From NCBI GenBank assembly GCA_017444505.1, contig JAFSWK010000192.1:1-13588 (forward strand): a stretch of DNA of 13,588 nucleotides, written 5' to 3'. Origin of the DNA: Rhodocyclaceae bacterium (lineage in GTDB: Bacteria > Pseudomonadota > Gammaproteobacteria > Burkholderiales > Rhodocyclaceae). The notes beneath the pieces were generated by a model. The model ran no database searches. It worked only from the letters and a program-made list of their open reading frames with translations, and was not told the DNA's origin. A program made the position numbers and the translations under genes. Shown here one piece after another: positions 1-7,179 of this stretch (position 1 is its first letter; each line of letters opens with the position of its first letter).

Positions 1-482
1 AGCCGAACCCGTTTCCCAAGTCGATTTACGAAAACATCGCCTACGGCCCGCGCCTGCACGGGCTGGCTTCGTCGCGCGGCGAGCTGGATGAAATTGTCGA
101 AAGCAGCCTGCGCCGCGCCGGTATCTGGGAAGAAATCAAGGACAGGCTGGACGCGCCCGGCAGCGGGCTTTCCGGCGGCCAGCAGCAGCGGCTGTGCATT
201 GCGCGGGCGATTGCCGTCAGCCCCGAAGTGATTTTGATGGACGAACCCTGCTCGGCGCTGGACCCGATTGCCACGGCGAAAATCGAACAACTCATTTCCG
301 AACTTTCCGCCACCTACACCATCGTGGTCGTCACCCACAACATGCAACAGGCGGCGCGCATCTCGCACCGCACGGCCTTTTTCCACATGGGCGACCTGGT
401 GGAAATCAACGACACCACCGAAATCTTCACCCGCCCGCGCGAACAGAAAACCGAAGATTACGTCACGGGGCGCTACGGCTAA
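1..482 (+). CDS. pstB: Phosphate ABC transporter ATP-binding protein PstB (3' part)
   Basis: This is the C-terminal 159 residues of the ATPase that powers the PstSCAB high-affinity phosphate importer at the inner membrane; the 5' part, with Walker A, lies outside the window. The first readable residues (PNPFPKSIYENIAYGPR) are the PstB-specific stretch after the Q-loop. The ABC signature LSGGQQQR, the Walker B and D-loop run ILMDEPCSALDP, and the H-loop VVVTHNMQQAAR follow in order. The end, EDYVTGRYG, is the usual PstB terminus. The EPCSALDP wording and the PNPFP stretch separate PstB from other ABC ATPases. No phoU follows: the next gene is convergent, so pstB is the last gene of its transcript here. 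No convincing intrinsic terminator is visible in the 69 bp after the stop. Confidence 0.96.
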   Translation, partial: PNPFPKSIYENIAYGPRLHGLASSRGELDEIVESSLRRAGIWEEIKDRLDAPGSGLSGGQQQRLCIARAIAVSPEVILMDEPCSALDPIATAKIEQLISELSATYTIVVVTHNMQQAARISHRTAFFHMGDLVEINDTTEIFTRPREQKTEDYVTGRYG

Positions 483-551
483 AAAACGCCCGAGCCGGAT
501 GCCGCCCCAAAGGGACAGATTCAGGCGAGGTTAAACAAAGCGGTGCGTTGT

Positions 552-1997
552 TTATTTCCGCCCCAGCCCGCCTAGCAGGGCGGCGATGGGGCGGCGGTGG
601 CGTGGCGGGGGGGGGGATGGTTTGGCGGGCGGGGCTGAGCTGTCTTCACTGCTGGCGCGGGCTGCCGCCGGTTCGTAGGGTTTGCTGAAATCAAAACCGT
701 CGGGGGCAACCCGCATGAGCGGCGGCGGGAAATAGCTGCTGTCGTGGGCGTGGGTGAGGGTGCGCTCTTCGCGTTCTTCGCGGTGGCGGCGGTTTTCGTG
801 ACGGTGACGGCGGTGGTTGCGCTCTTCAAAGGAACGCTCGCGGCGCGCGTGCCCGCCCGTGTCTTCAACGTGTTCGATTTTTTCTTGCGGGATGCTGAAT
901 TTGATCAGCTTTTCAATGGCGGCCAGACGCGGCGCTTCTTCCGGTGCGACCAGCGAAAGCGCACGCCCGCTGCGCCCGGCGCGTCCGGTGCGGCCTATGC
1001 GGTGCACGTAGTCTTCGGCAGTGTGCGGCAGTTCGTAGTTGATGACGGCGGGCAGGTCGTCAATGTCCAGCCCGCGGGCGGCAACGTCCGTGGCGACGAG
1101 AATGCGCAATTTGCCGCTTTTGAAGGCTTCCAGGGTTTCCGTGCGCTGGCTCTGGTTTTTGTCGCCGTGAATGGCGTCGGCGGCCAGGCCGCATTGTTGC
1201 AGGTGGCGGGTGAGGCGGGCGCAGCCCAGACGGGTGTCGACGAAGACGAGGGTTTGCTGTTCGTCGGCGCGCAGCAGGTGCACGAGCAGGGCGCGCTTGG
1301 CGCGGCTTTCCACTGGGTAGACGCGGTGGGTGATGGTCTCGGAGATGGTGTTGCGGCGGGCGACTTCGATGAACTTGGGCGCCTTCAACATGCGGTTGGC
1401 CAACTGGCGGATTTCTTCGGAGAACGTGGCCGAGAAGAGCAGACTTTGGCGCGCTTCGGGCAGCAGGTCGAGAATGCGGCGAATGTCGGGCAAAAAGCCC
1501 ATGTCGAGCTTTCGGTCGGCCTCATCCAGCACGAGCACTTCTACTTGTCCAAGCTGGATGGATTTTTGCTGTACGTGGTCCAGCAAGCGCCCGGGCGTGG
1601 CGACGACGATTTCCACGCCGACGCGCAGCGCGGTGATTTGCGCGCGAATGTCCGTGCCGCCATAGACGCAGGCCGAGCGCAGCGGCAAATGCTTGCAGTA
1701 GGTTTGCACCGATTCGTGCACTTGTACGGCCAGTTCGCGCGTGGGGGCGAGAATCAGCGCACGCACCGGATGGCGGGCGGGACTGGCGGAGGTGTTGGCG
1801 CGCGGGGCAAGCCGTTGCAGCATCGGCAGGGCGAAGGCGGCGGTTTTGCCGGTGCCGGTTTGCGCGCCGGCGAGAATGTCATGCCCGGCGAGGACGACGG
1901 GGATGGCTTGCGCCTGAATGGGGGTGGCTTCGGTATAGCCGGCCTCAACGACGGCGCGCAGCAGTTCGGGTAAAAGACCCAGTTCGGAAAAAGACAT
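552..1997 (-). CDS. rhlE: ATP-dependent RNA helicase, DEAD-box family, RhlE type
   Basis: A 481-residue DEAD-box RNA helicase that probably remodels rRNA or mRNA duplexes in the cytoplasm (ribosome assembly, RNA decay). All core motifs are present: Q motif TPIQAQAIP (about 25-33), Walker A AQTGTGKT (45-52), PTRELA, TPGRLLD, DEAD (158-161), SAT (189-191), ATDVAARGLDID (302-313) and HRIGRTGR (332-339). The basic, low-complexity C-terminal tail (about 380-481) is rich in Arg, His and Glu and ends in AALLGGLGRK, as in proteobacterial RhlE proteins. The start at 1997 (MSFSELG) fits the usual RhlE N-terminus; the open frame continues upstream only as a shadow of zapE. After DEAD the sequence reads RKLDMGF where RMLDMGF is usual. 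The tail contains a 10-bp homopolymer. The gene is monocistronic, convergent with pstB and divergent from zapE. The RhlE subtype is less certain than the family. Confidence 0.95.
   Translation of the reverse strand: MSFSELGLLPELLRAVVEAGYTEATPIQAQAIPVVLAGHDILAGAQTGTGKTAAFALPMLQRLAPRANTSASPARHPVRALILAPTRELAVQVHESVQTYCKHLPLRSACVYGGTDIRAQITALRVGVEIVVATPGRLLDHVQQKSIQLGQVEVLVLDEADRKLDMGFLPDIRRILDLLPEARQSLLFSATFSEEIRQLANRMLKAPKFIEVARRNTISETITHRVYPVESRAKRALLVHLLRADEQQTLVFVDTRLGCARLTRHLQQCGLAADAIHGDKNQSQRTETLEAFKSGKLRILVATDVAARGLDIDDLPAVINYELPHTAEDYVHRIGRTGRAGRSGRALSLVAPEEAPRLAAIEKLIKFSIPQEKIEHVEDTGGHARRERSFEERNHRRHRHENRRHREEREERTLTHAHDSSYFPPPLMRVAPDGFDFSKPYEPAAARASSEDSSAPPAKPSPPPPRHRRPIAALLGGLGRK
607..616. 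repeat. 10-bp poly-G (poly-C on the coding strand) tract in the rhlE tail
   Basis: Ten consecutive G on the + strand, read as a C run within the codons for the Ser-Pro-Pro-Pro-Pro stretch near the C-terminus of the helicase. Tracts of this length are prone to slipped-strand mispairing. It could also simply be a chance product of proline codons in a GC-rich gene. Confidence 0.9.
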
Positions 1998-2034
1998 GAA
2001 AAACGGTGTAACGGTCTGGAAAATAAAGCCGATA

Positions 2035-2040
2035 ATTATA
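2035..2040 (-). promoter_or_regulatory. Candidate -10 box for rhlE
   Basis: On the - strand the sequence reads TATAAT, a perfect sigma-70 -10 hexamer, 37 bp before the rhlE start codon, which would give a leader of about 30 nt. It sits in the only AT-rich patch of the divergent spacer. No good -35 lies at the right distance: a TTGCGA is present but only 10 bp upstream. The + strand of the same patch reads GATAAT, so the site could also work in the other direction. Confidence 0.45.
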
Positions 2041-2084
2041 GCGCCGTTCGTCGCAAGGGGTTCTGGGCGCGGGGCGGGGCGCGC

Positions 2085-2090
2085 TAGAAT
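2085..2090 (+). promoter_or_regulatory. Weak candidate -10 box for zapE
   Basis: TAGAAT on the + strand, 36 bp before the zapE ATG. It matches five of six positions of the sigma-70 -10 consensus, but there is no recognisable -35 box at 16-18 bp. Offered only because the divergent zapE operon must start in this 129-bp spacer. Confidence 0.25.
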
Positions 2091-2126
2091 GCAGGCTTTT
2101 GTTTGCCTGATTTTTCCCGCTTTTCC

Positions 2127-3257
2127 ATGTCCGCACACGATTCTGTCTTTGCCGCGTTTGAGTCGAAACTTGCCGAACGCGGCTTCACTGCTGACCCGGC
2201 GCAGTATCGGGCGATTGGCCGCTTGCAGCGGCTGGCGCACGAGTTGCAGGGCTACACGCCGAAACCGCCGGTGCGCGGCTGGCGCAAGTGGTTTGAGAAG
2301 CCGCCCGCGCCCGCGCCGCAAAGCGTGTATTTCTGGGGCGGCGTGGGGCGCGGGAAAAGTTTTTTGATGGATTGCTTTTTCGCCGCCGTGCCCTTCGCGC
2401 ACAAGCAGCGGGTGCACTTTCACGCTTTCATGCAGCGGGTGCAAAACGACCTGAAAAACCATAACCAGCAGCCCGACCCGTTGCAGGTTGTCGCAGACCA
2501 CATCGCGGCGCAGGCATCCTTGCTGTGTTTTGACGAGTTTCATGTCTCGGACATTGCCGATGCGATGATTCTCGGTCGCCTGCTGGAAGCCTTGGCGGCG
2601 CGCGGCGTGGTGCTGGTGATGACGAGCAATTACCCGCCCGATGGCCTCTATCCCAACGGCCTGATGCGGGTGAATTTTTTGCCTACCATCGCGTTCATCA
2701 AGCAGCATTTCGACGTGCTGGAAATCGACGACGGCACGGACTACCGCCTGCGCACGCTCACCGACATGCAGTTGTATCTGACGCCGGATGATGACGCCGC
2801 CCGTGCGCGTTTGCGCGAAGATTTTGTGCGGCTCACCGGCTGCCAGCCGCAGGCGGGCGAGATGGAAGTATTGGGGCGCAAGATTGCCACGCTGGGGCAG
2901 GCCACGGGCGTGGCGTGGTTCGATTTTGCCGCGCTGTGCGTCACGGCGCGTTCGCAAAACGATTATCTGGAAATTGCCCGCGAAAAGCACACCGTGCTGC
3001 TCTCGGGCATTCCGGTGATGAGTGCGCAGCAGGCGTCCGAGGCGCGGCGTTTCACCTGGCTGATTGACGTGCTCTATGACTGCCGCGTAAAACTGATTTG
3101 CAGCGCGCAGGCCGCCGCCGAACAGCTCTACACCAGCGGCCAGAATGCCAACGAATTTGCGCGCACCGCCAGCCGTTTGACGGAAATGCGCTCGCATGAA
3201 TATCTTGTCGAGGCGCACCGTGAACGCGGCGATACGGAGCCGCAACAACATGCCTGA
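2127..3257 (+). CDS. zapE: Cell division protein ZapE (AFG1-like ATPase)
   Basis: A 376-residue P-loop ATPase of the ZapE/AFG1 family. In E. coli, ZapE (375 aa) binds FtsZ at the constricting ring and destabilises its polymers with ATP. Visible here are Walker A GGVGRGKS (residues 71-78) preceded by the family-typical VYFW, Walker B LLCFDEFHVSDIADAM (DEF at 136-138), and sensor-like VLVMTSNYPPDGLY. The C-terminal FARTASRLTEMRSHEYL matches the conserved ZapE end. ATG 2127 gives MSAHDSVFAAF, which fits the family length; an in-frame TTG at 2103 would add eight residues with no better ribosome site. The stop overlaps the next helicase gene by 8 bp, so the two are probably co-transcribed and translationally coupled. 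Confidence 0.95.
   Translation: MSAHDSVFAAFESKLAERGFTADPAQYRAIGRLQRLAHELQGYTPKPPVRGWRKWFEKPPAPAPQSVYFWGGVGRGKSFLMDCFFAAVPFAHKQRVHFHAFMQRVQNDLKNHNQQPDPLQVVADHIAAQASLLCFDEFHVSDIADAMILGRLLEALAARGVVLVMTSNYPPDGLYPNGLMRVNFLPTIAFIKQHFDVLEIDDGTDYRLRTLTDMQLYLTPDDDAARARLREDFVRLTGCQPQAGEMEVLGRKIATLGQATGVAWFDFAALCVTARSQNDYLEIAREKHTVLLSGIPVMSAQQASEARRFTWLIDVLYDCRVKLICSAQAAAEQLYTSGQNANEFARTASRLTEMRSHEYLVEAHRERGDTEPQQHA
3236..3239 (+). promoter_or_regulatory. Shine-Dalgarno GGAG deciding the yoaA start
   Basis: GGAG inside the end of zapE, 10 bp before ATG 3250. It supports the start at 3250 (MPETQDE) over the in-frame ATG at 3196, which would add 18 residues lying deep within zapE and unlike a helicase N-terminus. 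Confidence 0.6.
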
Positions 3258-5256
3258 AACGCAAGACGAGTGCCATCCCATTGATGCGGCGTTTGCAGCC
3301 GACGGGCCGCTGGCCGAGGCGACCGAGCATTTCCGTCCGCGCCCGCAGCAATTGGAAATGGCGCACGCGGTCTATCACGCGCTGCGCGAAGCGGGCGTCT
3401 TGGTGGCCGAGGCGGGCACGGGCACGGGCAAAACCTTCGCCTATCTGGTGCCGGCGCTGCTCTTTGGCGGGCGCGTCATCATTTCCACGGGCACGAAAAC
3501 GCTGCAAGACCAGATTTTTAACCGCGACCTGCCCGCCGTGCGCGATGCGTTGCGCGTGCCGGTGTCCATCGCGCTGCTCAAAGGGCGCGCCAATTACGTC
3601 TGTCCGTACTGGCTGGCGCGGCACATGAACGAATCGCGCTTTTACGGCGCGGCGACGGTGGCCGATTTGCGCCGCATTGCGCGCTTCATGCAAACGAGCA
3701 AAAGCGGCGACAAGGCCGAGTGCGCGGAAGTGCGCGAAGATTCACCGGCGTGGAGCGCAGCGGTTTCCACGCGCGAAAACTGTCTGGGGCAGCAATGCCC
3801 GAATCTGGAAGAGTGCTTTGTTGCCAAGGCGCGCGAGCGGGCGCGGCAGGCGGAAGTGGTGGTGGTCAATCATCATCTGTTTTTTGCCGACCTTGCCTTG
3901 CGCAGCGGCGGCATGGGCGAGCTGCTGCCGGATTGTCAGGCCGTGGTCTTTGATGAGGCGCATCAACTGGGCGCGATTGCCAGCGAGTTTTTTGGCGAAA
4001 GCCTTTCCAGCGCGCAACTGGTGGAACTGGCGAAAGATACCCGCACCGAGGCGACCGTGGCGGGCGCCGCCAGCCGTGAGCTGGTCGATGTCGCCCGCAA
4101 GCTGGAACAGACAGCCAGCGATTTGCGCATTCTGTTTCACGAACAAAGTGGCCGTTTTACCGAAAAGGAACTCTTCGCCACCGAAGGCTTCGCCGCGTCG
4201 CTGAAGGCGCTGGAAGAGCAGCTTGCCGCTTTCATGCAGGCGCTCGAAGCGCAGGCGGAACGTTCCGAAGGGCTGGCGGCGTGCCTTGCGCGCGGCGAAG
4301 ATTTGCACGCGCGCCTGGCGCGCTGGCAAGCGCCGCAGGCGGGGAATCTGGTGCGCTGGGGCGAATGCTTTGCGCGCTCGCTGAGTTTGCGCACCACGCC
4401 GCTTTCCATCGCGGAGACTTTTCACGCCCATCTGGTGCGCGACCGCCGCGCCTGGGTGTTCGCCTCGGCTACGCTGGCGGTGGGCGAAGATTTCAGCCAC
4501 TACTGCAATGAAATGGGGCTGAACCTGTTGGAAACACCGGCGCAAACGCGCGTCTGGGGCAGTCCGTTTTCCTGGCGCGAGCAAGCCGTGCTCTATGCCG
4601 CGCAGGGTTTGCCCGACCCGAACGACGCCGCCTACCCGCAAGCCGTTGCCCGCGCCGCCTGGCCGCTGATTCGCGCCATGCACGGGCGCGCCTTTGTCTT
4701 GTGCACATCGCTGCGCGCCATGCGCACGATTCACGAAACACTCGCCGCCTGTTTGCGCGACGAGGCCGATGCCGAAATCGCCGCGCTGCCGCTGCTGTTG
4801 CAGGGCGAGGCGACCAAAACGGAACTGCTGGAACGATTCCGTGCGCTGGGCAATGCCATTCTCGTCGCCAGCCAGAGTTTCTGGGAAGGCGTGGACGTGC
4901 CCGGCGAGGCGCTCTCGCTGGTCATCATCGACAAACTGCCCTTCACGCCGCCGGACGACCCGGTTTTGTCTGCGCGTATCGAGCGGATGCGCGCGGAAGG
5001 CGGCAACCCTTTCATGCACTACCAACTGCCGCGCGCCATCATCCAGATGAAGCAGGGCGCGGGGCGGCTGATTCGCTCTGAGCGCGACCGTGGCTTGCTG
5101 TGCATCTGCGACGGGCGGTTGTTGAACAAACCCTACGGCGCGCAAATCTGGCGCAGCCTGCCGCCGATGCGCCGCACGTCCCGACGCGAAGACGCGCTGG
5201 GTTTTCTGGCCGGATTGCGCAATACGGCGGACAGCGACGGGCAAAATCCGCCATAA
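3250..5256 (+). CDS. yoaA: ATP-dependent DNA helicase, YoaA/DinG family (XPD-like, Fe-S)
   Basis: A 668-residue superfamily 2 helicase of the XPD/DinG group, expected to unwind DNA 5' to 3' during replication-fork repair. Motif I is EAGTGTGKT (54-62), motif II is DEAH (235-238), and the late motifs SQSFWEGVDVPG and QGAGRLIRSERDRG are clear. Four cysteines lie where the Fe-S cluster ligands of this family sit, between motifs I and II: C118 (ANYVC), C178 and C183 (CLGQQC), and C189 (EEC). Length and sequence fit YoaA (about 636 aa in E. coli, partner of the polymerase III chi subunit HolC) at least as well as DinG (about 716 aa). YoaA rather than DinG is my preference, not proven. It overlaps zapE by 8 bp and precedes kdsC by 33 bp. 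Confidence 0.93.
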   Translation: MPETQDECHPIDAAFAADGPLAEATEHFRPRPQQLEMAHAVYHALREAGVLVAEAGTGTGKTFAYLVPALLFGGRVIISTGTKTLQDQIFNRDLPAVRDALRVPVSIALLKGRANYVCPYWLARHMNESRFYGAATVADLRRIARFMQTSKSGDKAECAEVREDSPAWSAAVSTRENCLGQQCPNLEECFVAKARERARQAEVVVVNHHLFFADLALRSGGMGELLPDCQAVVFDEAHQLGAIASEFFGESLSSAQLVELAKDTRTEATVAGAASRELVDVARKLEQTASDLRILFHEQSGRFTEKELFATEGFAASLKALEEQLAAFMQALEAQAERSEGLAACLARGEDLHARLARWQAPQAGNLVRWGECFARSLSLRTTPLSIAETFHAHLVRDRRAWVFASATLAVGEDFSHYCNEMGLNLLETPAQTRVWGSPFSWREQAVLYAAQGLPDPNDAAYPQAVARAAWPLIRAMHGRAFVLCTSLRAMRTIHETLAACLRDEADAEIAALPLLLQGEATKTELLERFRALGNAILVASQSFWEGVDVPGEALSLVIIDKLPFTPPDDPVLSARIERMRAEGGNPFMHYQLPRAIIQMKQGAGRLIRSERDRGLLCICDGRLLNKPYGAQIWRSLPPMRRTSRREDALGFLAGLRNTADSDGQNPP

Positions 5257-5289
5257 TCCCGCTTTGTCTTTTCGCCCGTTGTTTGCCCC

Positions 5290-5826
5290 ATGTCCGTCAC
5301 CGAACTTGCCTGCCAGCGCGCCCGTGAAATTCGCCTCATGGCCTTCGATATCGACGGCGTGATGACCGACGGCACGCTTTACTATCACGCCGACGGCAGC
5401 GAGAGCAAAGCCTTCAACGTGCTCGACGGGCACGGGCTGAAAATGCTGCGTCAGGCCGGTATTGCGGTGGCCATCATCAGCGGACGCGCCAGCCCCGCGC
5501 TGGCCGCCCGCGCTGCCAATCTGGGTTTGACGGAGATGCTGCGCATGGGCGTGACGGACAAGCGCGCCGAACTCGTCGCACTGGCCGAAGCCTGCCAGCA
5601 ACCGTTGAGCGCCTGTGGTTACATGGGCGACGATGTAGTGGATTTGCCCATTTTGCGCGCCGCCGGTTTTTCCGCAGCCCCCGCCAATGCGCATCCGTTT
5701 GTGAAAGAGCATGTGCTTTGGGTCAGCCGCGCGCGCGGCGGCGCAGGTGCGGTGCGCGAAGTCTGCGAATTTTTGCTGGAAGCGCAAGGCAAACTGGGCG
5801 CGATGTTGCAGGAGTATCTGCAATGA
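5290..5826 (+). CDS. kdsC: 3-deoxy-D-manno-octulosonate-8-phosphate phosphatase KdsC
   Basis: A 178-residue HAD-superfamily C0 phosphatase. It removes phosphate from Kdo-8-phosphate in the cytoplasm to give Kdo, the sugar that links lipid A to the LPS core. The nucleophile motif is FDIDGVMTDG (D20 and D22), motif II is ISGRAS, and the Mg-binding GDDVVDLP lies near residue 115. LGLTEMLRMGVTDK, in the middle, is the KdsC-type segment following the second motif. There is no cap domain, as expected for this tetrameric family; E. coli KdsC has 188 residues. It heads the kdsC-lptC-lptA block. Its TGA overlaps the lptC ATG (ATGA at 5823-5826). The Kdo-8-P phosphatase activity is assigned from family and context. 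Confidence 0.95.
   Translation: MSVTELACQRAREIRLMAFDIDGVMTDGTLYYHADGSESKAFNVLDGHGLKMLRQAGIAVAIISGRASPALAARAANLGLTEMLRMGVTDKRAELVALAEACQQPLSACGYMGDDVVDLPILRAAGFSAAPANAHPFVKEHVLWVSRARGGAGAVREVCEFLLEAQGKLGAMLQEYLQ
5810..5814 (+). promoter_or_regulatory. Shine-Dalgarno AGGAG for lptC
   Basis: AGGAG inside the end of kdsC, 8 bp before the lptC ATG at 5823. It fixes the lptC start at the ATGA overlap rather than at an earlier in-frame codon. Confidence 0.7.
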
Positions 5827-6449
5827 GGCTGGCGGATCTCTTCTTCCCCGGGCGCGAACGCCTCATTGCGATTGCGCTGCTGGGCGCGCTGGTGCTGGGC
5901 ACGTTCTGGGTGCAGTCGCTGATGCGCGAAAGCGAGCAAGAGGAAAGCGGTCGTCCGCTGGGCGAGCCGGATTTTGTCGCCGAGAAGGTCAACGTCACCG
6001 CCTTTGACGAAACCGGCAAACCGCATTACCACCTCGGCGCGGCGACGGTGACGAATTATCCGGACGAAGCAATGTCGCGGCTGGAAGCGCCTGTGCTGCG
6101 CATCCGCGAAGAATCGGGCGGCGAGACCGTCGTCAGCGCCCGCACGGGCGAAAGCTACCGCCCGCAGGGCAAGGAATCCTTCATCATTCTGGACGGCCAA
6201 GTGCGCGTGGAGCGCCGAATGCCGCAGCAAGTGCCGTTGCTGCTGGAAAGCGAACGGCTGAAAGTCTGGCCTGAATCTGAACGTGTCGCCTCTGAAGCGC
6301 CGGTCACCATCACCCAGGGCGCGCAGCGCGCGCAGGGCGACAAACTGGCGGCCAGCAACCTTTTTGGCGCGCTGCAACTGGCGGGCAAAGTCTCGCTGGC
6401 GCTGCCGCCCGTTTCCCAAACTTCTTCCCGCACACGAAAAACACCATGA
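5823..6449 (+). CDS. lptC: LPS export ABC transporter periplasmic protein LptC
   Basis: A 208-residue bitopic inner-membrane protein. It receives LPS from the LptB2FG transporter and hands it to the periplasmic LptA bridge. One N-terminal transmembrane segment is visible (about residues 14-34, LIAIALLGALVLG onward). The periplasmic beta-jellyroll follows, starting with PDFVAEKVNVTAFDETGKPHY, the usual LptC entry motif. ITQGAQRAQGDKLAASNLFGALQLAGKV near the end matches the family's C-terminal strands in style, and the total length is close to the 191 aa of E. coli LptC. Both ends overlap neighbours by ATGA: kdsC upstream and lptA downstream (6446-6449), so the three genes are translationally coupled. 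Identification rests on the topology, the motif and strong context. Confidence 0.93.
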   Translation: MRLADLFFPGRERLIAIALLGALVLGTFWVQSLMRESEQEESGRPLGEPDFVAEKVNVTAFDETGKPHYHLGAATVTNYPDEAMSRLEAPVLRIREESGGETVVSARTGESYRPQGKESFIILDGQVRVERRMPQQVPLLLESERLKVWPESERVASEAPVTITQGAQRAQGDKLAASNLFGALQLAGKVSLALPPVSQTSSRTRKTP

Positions 6450-6991
6450 AAATTTCCCCCGTCGCCGCTGTTTTCCTGCTCGTGCCCGGCCTGTTTGCCG
6501 CTGGCGCGGCGCTTGCCGAAAAGGCTGACCGCGAAAAACCCGTGCAGATTGAAGCCGCGCAAGTGCGCATTGACGAGCGCAACAAAACGCAGACCTTTGA
6601 AGGCAACGTGGTGCTGCGTCAGGGTACGTTTGAACTCAAGGGCGACCGCCTCGTCGTGCATCAGGAAGCGGACGGTTTCCAGATGGGCGAGGCGACCGGC
6701 CATCCTGCCACTTTCCGCCAGAAACGCGACGACAGCCCGGACTACATCGAAGGGCAGGCCAAACGCATCCAGTACGACGCGCGCGATGAGCGCGCCCGCC
6801 TGTATGGCGATGCGCACATTCATTCGGGCGGCGATGCGATTCAGGCGCAATACATTGAATACGATGCGCTGCGGGAAAAATACTTCGCCGCCAACGCCCC
6901 CGAAGAAAAAACGGACGGCGCGCAAGGCAAGCGCGTGCAGGTGGTCTTGCAGCCGCGGGAAAAAGGCAAGGACGACGGGGCGAAAAAATAA
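6446..6991 (+). CDS. lptA: LPS transport periplasmic protein LptA
   Basis: A 181-residue secreted protein that forms the periplasmic beta-jellyroll bridge carrying LPS to LptDE. A signal peptide is clear: MKISP, a hydrophobic core, then a likely cleavage at AALA|EK near residue 25. The mature part has the LptA/OstA pattern: PVQIEAAQVRIDERNKTQTFEGNVVLRQG, then GDRLVVHQ, the IEGQAKRIQYDARDE strand and the ARLYGDAHI strand. E. coli LptA has 185 residues. The C-terminus is charged and Lys-rich (REKGKDDGAKK). It is the last gene of the + strand block; lptB, which often follows, is absent, and a convergent pilin operon lies 188 bp downstream. No clear + strand terminator is visible after it. Confidence 0.95.
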   Translation: MKISPVAAVFLLVPGLFAAGAALAEKADREKPVQIEAAQVRIDERNKTQTFEGNVVLRQGTFELKGDRLVVHQEADGFQMGEATGHPATFRQKRDDSPDYIEGQAKRIQYDARDERARLYGDAHIHSGGDAIQAQYIEYDALREKYFAANAPEEKTDGAQGKRVQVVLQPREKGKDDGAKK

Positions 6992-7090
6992 GCTGCGCTG
7001 TGCCGTGTTTTACACCGCCGCAGGGCGGAGCCAGGGCGCAAGGATGAAGATAAGGCCGGGGAGGCGAGGGCGTTTCGTTCGCGCCGGGCG

Positions 7091-7121
7091 AAAAAAATGC
7101 CTGCGCACAGAGGCGCAGGCA
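7091..7121 (-). terminator. Intrinsic terminator of the minor-pilin operon
   Basis: A perfect 9-bp GC-rich stem (7098-7106 with 7113-7121) closes a 6-nt loop. On the - strand it is followed at once by seven T (the A run at 7091-7097). It lies 59 bp beyond the pilE stop. The + strand lacks a T run after the stem, so it serves the pilin operon rather than lptA. Confidence 0.9.
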
Positions 7122-7179
7122 ATCAAGATATAGAGGGAGAGATGGATGAAGCCCAAGTGCTTCTGAAGACAAGGAAAAT

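Noticed and set aside
531..555. AT-rich imperfect hairpin (AAACAA with TTGTTT) between pstB and rhlE as a terminator
   Set aside because: The stem is weak and interrupted, overlaps the rhlE stop codon and lacks a T run of useful length on either strand.
744..1973. A 409-codon open frame on the + strand opposite rhlE
   Set aside because: It mirrors the codon structure of rhlE in GC-rich DNA. Its translation is low-complexity (Gly, Ala, Val, Phe) with no motif, and rhlE has all helicase motifs on the other strand.
1998..3281. N-terminal extension of the rhlE frame into zapE, giving a 909-codon open frame
   Set aside because: Residues upstream of MSFSELG are antisense to zapE and unlike any helicase domain. 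A known RhlE N-terminus starts exactly at 1997.
3742..5823. A 693-codon open frame on the - strand opposite yoaA and kdsC
   Set aside because: It spans two real genes and the gap between them. Its His/Arg/Gln-rich translation has no recognisable domain, as expected of a shadow frame.
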